Of a DNA stretch of 64,000 nt, positions 60,301 through 64,000 are shown one piece after another. How positions within the stretch are numbered: the first letter of the stretch is position 1; each line of letters opens with the position of its first letter. Made by a program: the position numbers and the translations under genes. Source of the stretch: Syngnathus acus (lineage: Eukaryota; Chordata; Actinopteri; Syngnathiformes; Syngnathidae). Under the pieces are notes generated by a model that saw only the letters and a program-made list of their open reading frames with translations, was not told the origin of the DNA and searched no databases. Location: assembly GCF_901709675.1 (NCBI RefSeq), contig NC_051094.1, positions 13,450,501 to 13,514,500 on the forward strand, read 5' to 3'.

Positions 60301-63300
60301 AATATGCCACCATGACTTACTAGTGACACATTCACTCAGAACGTCGTGGTGTTTTGACAATACAGAGCGAGGCAGAAAAAAATGTGCACATGTACAACAA
60401 TCCCGATCGAAACTAACATTCATTTAAAGTAAAACAATACAATCTATACTGGTTAGTCCAGTTCATCTCTATCTATAAGTGATCCAACACAAACTGTGTC
60501 ATGAAAACAGGATAAGAGAACTTAGTCACCTGACAGTCTCGTAAAATTTGACAGCATGTACGCTTTGACTGGCATTTATATGTGACTTTCGAAGACATTC
60601 TGCAACCAACAATCCACAATTTAACTTGTCTATTTCACTGCAGTTTATCGACATTAAGTATAAAATGATATATCAGCTGAGATAAATTTTTGTAACCCCT
60701 GTTGATGAATTTTCGGAACCTTTTTTTTAAAGGCGTCATTTACTTGACCTTCTTTCTTAAACCCTTTTCCTCTTGTGTGCAAAAAGCCCCATAAATCACT
60801 TTCCTGTAAACAGTAGTGACACGCTGCCTGATGTGTATTTCGATATATATTTAGGAGACCACAAGGCTTGAAATCTGAGCCTGGCTGTGTTTGAGGGACT
60901 CACGTGTGTTTTGGGTGCAGCCTCATTTCTCTGCATGTGTGTGTGTGTTTGCATAAGTGTCTCCGTCTGCTCACAGAGAATTCCGTTTGTTGTACACAGA
61001 TCCGGTTAATTTGCTCTTATTGGTACGAATCGTACGCCGTCACACTTAAATGCGGCAATGCTACCAGTAACAACAACACAGATTGAGGCCGGGGCGCAGG
61101 CGAAGCAGCTACGTGACGCCACGGCCGCCCTGACTGGCTGTTCCAAATTACTGAGTTGTTAGGCTCGATGGTGTAAACAAACTCTCTGTAGCGCATATGA
61201 TGTGGCAGAAAACAGTCCTACTGGAACGCCAATTAAATAATTCACCTCATAGCACATACTGTATAAATATGCCTAAATTCCACGATACATCAGACACAGT
61301 CGATGTTTAAATGTGGTTTTGGCAAAAGATTACAGAGGTATTTCAGTGTAAGGCACATTACACATTGCCAAAGATAACCATGAGAGGCATTTTAGCTGAC
61401 TTTGGTAAGTTCAGTACACACTGTTGTCCGAAACAGAAACGTGTCTCGCAGGGAGGGTAAAATGACAGTTGAGACAGTTTACATAGTATATACTTTTAGA
61501 GGCCTCAAGAAATTATGTCTCAATTATGTACAAAACGGTTTGTAATGTTTATTGTTTCCGTGACTGATCACTTGTTGCTAAAAGTCATAAGCAAAGATTA
61601 TATACATTACATTCAGATTTATTGTCGTATTAAGTCTTTTCAGTCCATCTAAGTCAAGTCAGTCAACCTGCTGAAGGCTGAGTTAGCAGCTCCCAAGTAC
61701 AATTATTATTAAATCAATTTAAACCTATATTCACTTGGTTGCAATAGCAAATCAATGTTCAAACTAATAAACTTCATTATTTTCCTCATTTGTCCCCAAA
61801 ACCTGGGATGTTTACCACTGTGTTACATCATCCTTCCGTTTAGCAACGCTCAATAAGCATTTGGGAACGGAGGAGAGTAATTGTTGAAGCTGATTTCAAA
61901 GTAGAATTCTTTCTCACTTTTGCCTGATGTACAACTTGAGTCCAGGTTCTCAAATACTATCTCATCGCTTCCTGTCAATATTGTGGCTCTGAGTTTGACC
62001 CCAAATGAAAGAGCGCGTAAAGTACAAGGGGGAAGGATGCCTATGTGGTGGGTAAGGGGTTGGCGACAGATTTAAGGGCCTGGCTGGCAGTGCATGTTTG
62101 TAGTGACCATGAGAAGGTTCCCCAAGGATTGGTCTTGAGCCCAGGTGCAGTCTATTAATGAAGATGCTGGATATAAAATCCCAAGTCCCCATGTGAAATC
62201 TCAGTCAACACTATGACCCTCTTTAACCCTGGATTAGCTTCCTTTTCCAGGTTTAGGAGCTGACCCCAACATTTCCCCCGCTCCGCTACCTGAACTCTGA
62301 GAGACAGACCTCTCTTGGGGATGGCCATTGGAGTTGTTTTCTGGACTGAAGCCAGCTTGGACTCATCACAACAACAAAGATGTCCATCTGGTAGGGCAAA
62401 CAGGAAGCTTGGTGTTCGGTCTTGACACATCCATCCTGCCTCTTGAAATGAAAGATATTCATTATGTTGCTGTTTTGGATGATTTTACAGTAGTTGTCAA
62501 GAGAGTCGATTGTTTTGTATCAGTGTAGATTTTGTTGTTGTATAACATCAAACATGTGTGTCCCTTATCAGTTCGACAGTCTTTTCATTTGTGATTATTC
62601 TTACTTCTTTCATGTGAGCCCGTGACAACGAAGCCATGTTTTAATTACTCGTTTTAGTGTGGAGAAAAAAAAAATTATCCCCACACACAAGGTGATCCAA
62701 ACATTGACAAAGCTTAGTGGAACAACAAGCCAGTTCCTTTGAGCTTCAACGTTCACTTTGCTCCATAAAAGGTCACTTTCATCCTTGTCAATATTAGCAT
62801 TAAGTGAACACGAGGGTACAGCGAACAGGGAAGACCGGCATAGCAACTAGAGGCTCCCTGTTTCCCTCAACAAAAATAGAATTTCCATTTAGTGGTCTCA
62901 AATAAGTGCTCTTCTTCAGACATTATGGGGTTGACAACTTCTCTGGAAGTTAACTATTTTGACACAAATGGTGGTGCAAGACACGTAGCCAGATAATATA
63001 ACGTATAATACTCACAGGCATATATTTTTGTCTTCTGCAAAGTACAACTAATATTACTGCTGAGGCCTTGTGAAGTCTCCACAGGCTCCATGTATAATAT
63101 ATCTGTACGTCTATATTATTTTGCCCCAAGTTGGCCAGGGTGTGGGTACCAGATGAAGCAGCATAAGAGATTTTACTCCCCCATACATTAATATTATACA
63201 TGACCAAAATGTTTATGGCATTTTTCTGGGAAGGCTGGAACAGATAAATGGTATTTCCTTTCATTTCAAAGTGGAAAGATGATTTGAGATGTGTTTTGAG

Positions 63301-63338
63301 TTAGGATCATGGTTTTATGATAAAGACACCCACTACAA
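57336..63338. other. Gene-free stretch
   Basis: No exon recognised. It holds a poly-C run near 58637-58648, complex stretches at about 58150-58370 and 58730-59000, and a CpG-containing island at about 60960-61230. The rest is AT-rich. Confidence 0.5.
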
Positions 63339-63649
63339 CACAGGTGTCAAACTCAAGGCCCGGGGGCCAGATACGCCCCGCCACATCATTTTATGTGGCC
63401 CACGAAGACAAATTGTGCATCAAATTCGTGTCATTACTAGAATTGCAAATTGTCTTCACTTTAACAATATTTTTTTTTTTAATAGTTGACCAGATTTGAA
63501 AACGAGTTATTTGTCAGTTTGTTTTGTAGCTTTTACCGTATATAATATGAGGTGTTCATACATTTATTTGGGTTGACAGTCATAATGGCCCTCCGAAAGA
63601 AGCTATGACTACAATGCGGCCTGCGAAAAAAATGAATTTGACACCCCTG
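63339..63649. mobile_element. Non-autonomous hAT MITE, copy 2
   Basis: Same element as at 44315-44637, with the perfect 8-bp target duplication CACTACAA at 63331-63338 and 63650-63657. 311 bp; it differs from copy 1 by a small internal deletion and a few substitutions. No coding capacity. Confidence 0.9.
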
Positions 63650-64000
63650 CACTACAACATTGAAAAATGCTAGTGTTAGTAATTGCTCAACCGTGTGGAT
63701 TCATAGCTCTCGTGCATCAAAATGCGTTCTGTAATTCCACACGGAAACTTTCAAGTGTATCTCAGTGTGTGTTCACAGATATATTAATAGGAGGCTGTGT
63801 TTTATGCGTGTGCGTGATATCATCGTTGTCATTTGTTCTCGTTAGCTGCTACTATTTTGAGCCGTACATGTGTTAAAGAGCACATCTTCCACTCATTACA
63901 CGACGAGAGCTGAAGCTGCAGCCGCCTCCCTGCAACTTATGTGTTTGTGCGTGGGGGGCAGAAGTGTGTGTTGAAAGGATGTTTTCAGGTTGAGAATGTG
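63650..64000. other. Right end of window, nothing recognised
   Basis: Non-coding sequence after the target duplication. No exon or repeat was identified. Confidence 0.5.

Overview
The window is nuclear DNA of a ray-finned fish, probably a percomorph-type teleost. The evidence is two split vertebrate genes with GT-AG introns, a Tbx1 protein of the fish type (456 aa, starting MISAISSPW, close to the zebrafish length), tRNA-derived fish SINEs, short hAT and Tc1/mariner-like MITEs and long tetranucleotide microsatellites. I cannot name the species.

Region 1 (1-13549, + strand) holds the last five exons of GNB1L, a WD40-repeat protein; the 5' end lies off the left edge. Its introns are long and non-coding. 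Region 2 (13550-18949) is the gap between the two genes. It carries a SINE just after the GNB1L stop codon and some complex sequence that may be regulatory. Region 3 (18950-26478, - strand) is a complete tbx1, the T-box transcription factor of pharyngeal and heart-outflow development. All exons can be placed with splice phases that agree. There are two alternative first exons: 1a (MISAISSPW...) and 1b (MHYSTVTREME), which joins in frame to an acceptor lying inside the exon 1a coding sequence. The tail-to-tail GNB1L/TBX1 pair is the arrangement found in human 22q11.2.

Region 4 (about 26.7-64 kb) has no recognisable coding exon. It holds microsatellites, two near-identical hAT MITEs with perfect 8-bp target duplications, a SINE nested in a LINE relic, a Tc1-like relic, and several complex islands that could be tbx1 enhancers.

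The most interesting observation is an open, in-frame 51-residue extension upstream of the usual exon 1b start. It contains PRANAFSIASLI, an eh1-like (Groucho/TLE-binding) motif very like the one at the N-terminus of Tbx20. A TATA box and two small upstream ORFs, one a bare ATG-TGA, sit just upstream of it. All statements about conservation or enhancer function are inference, because no alignment could be run.
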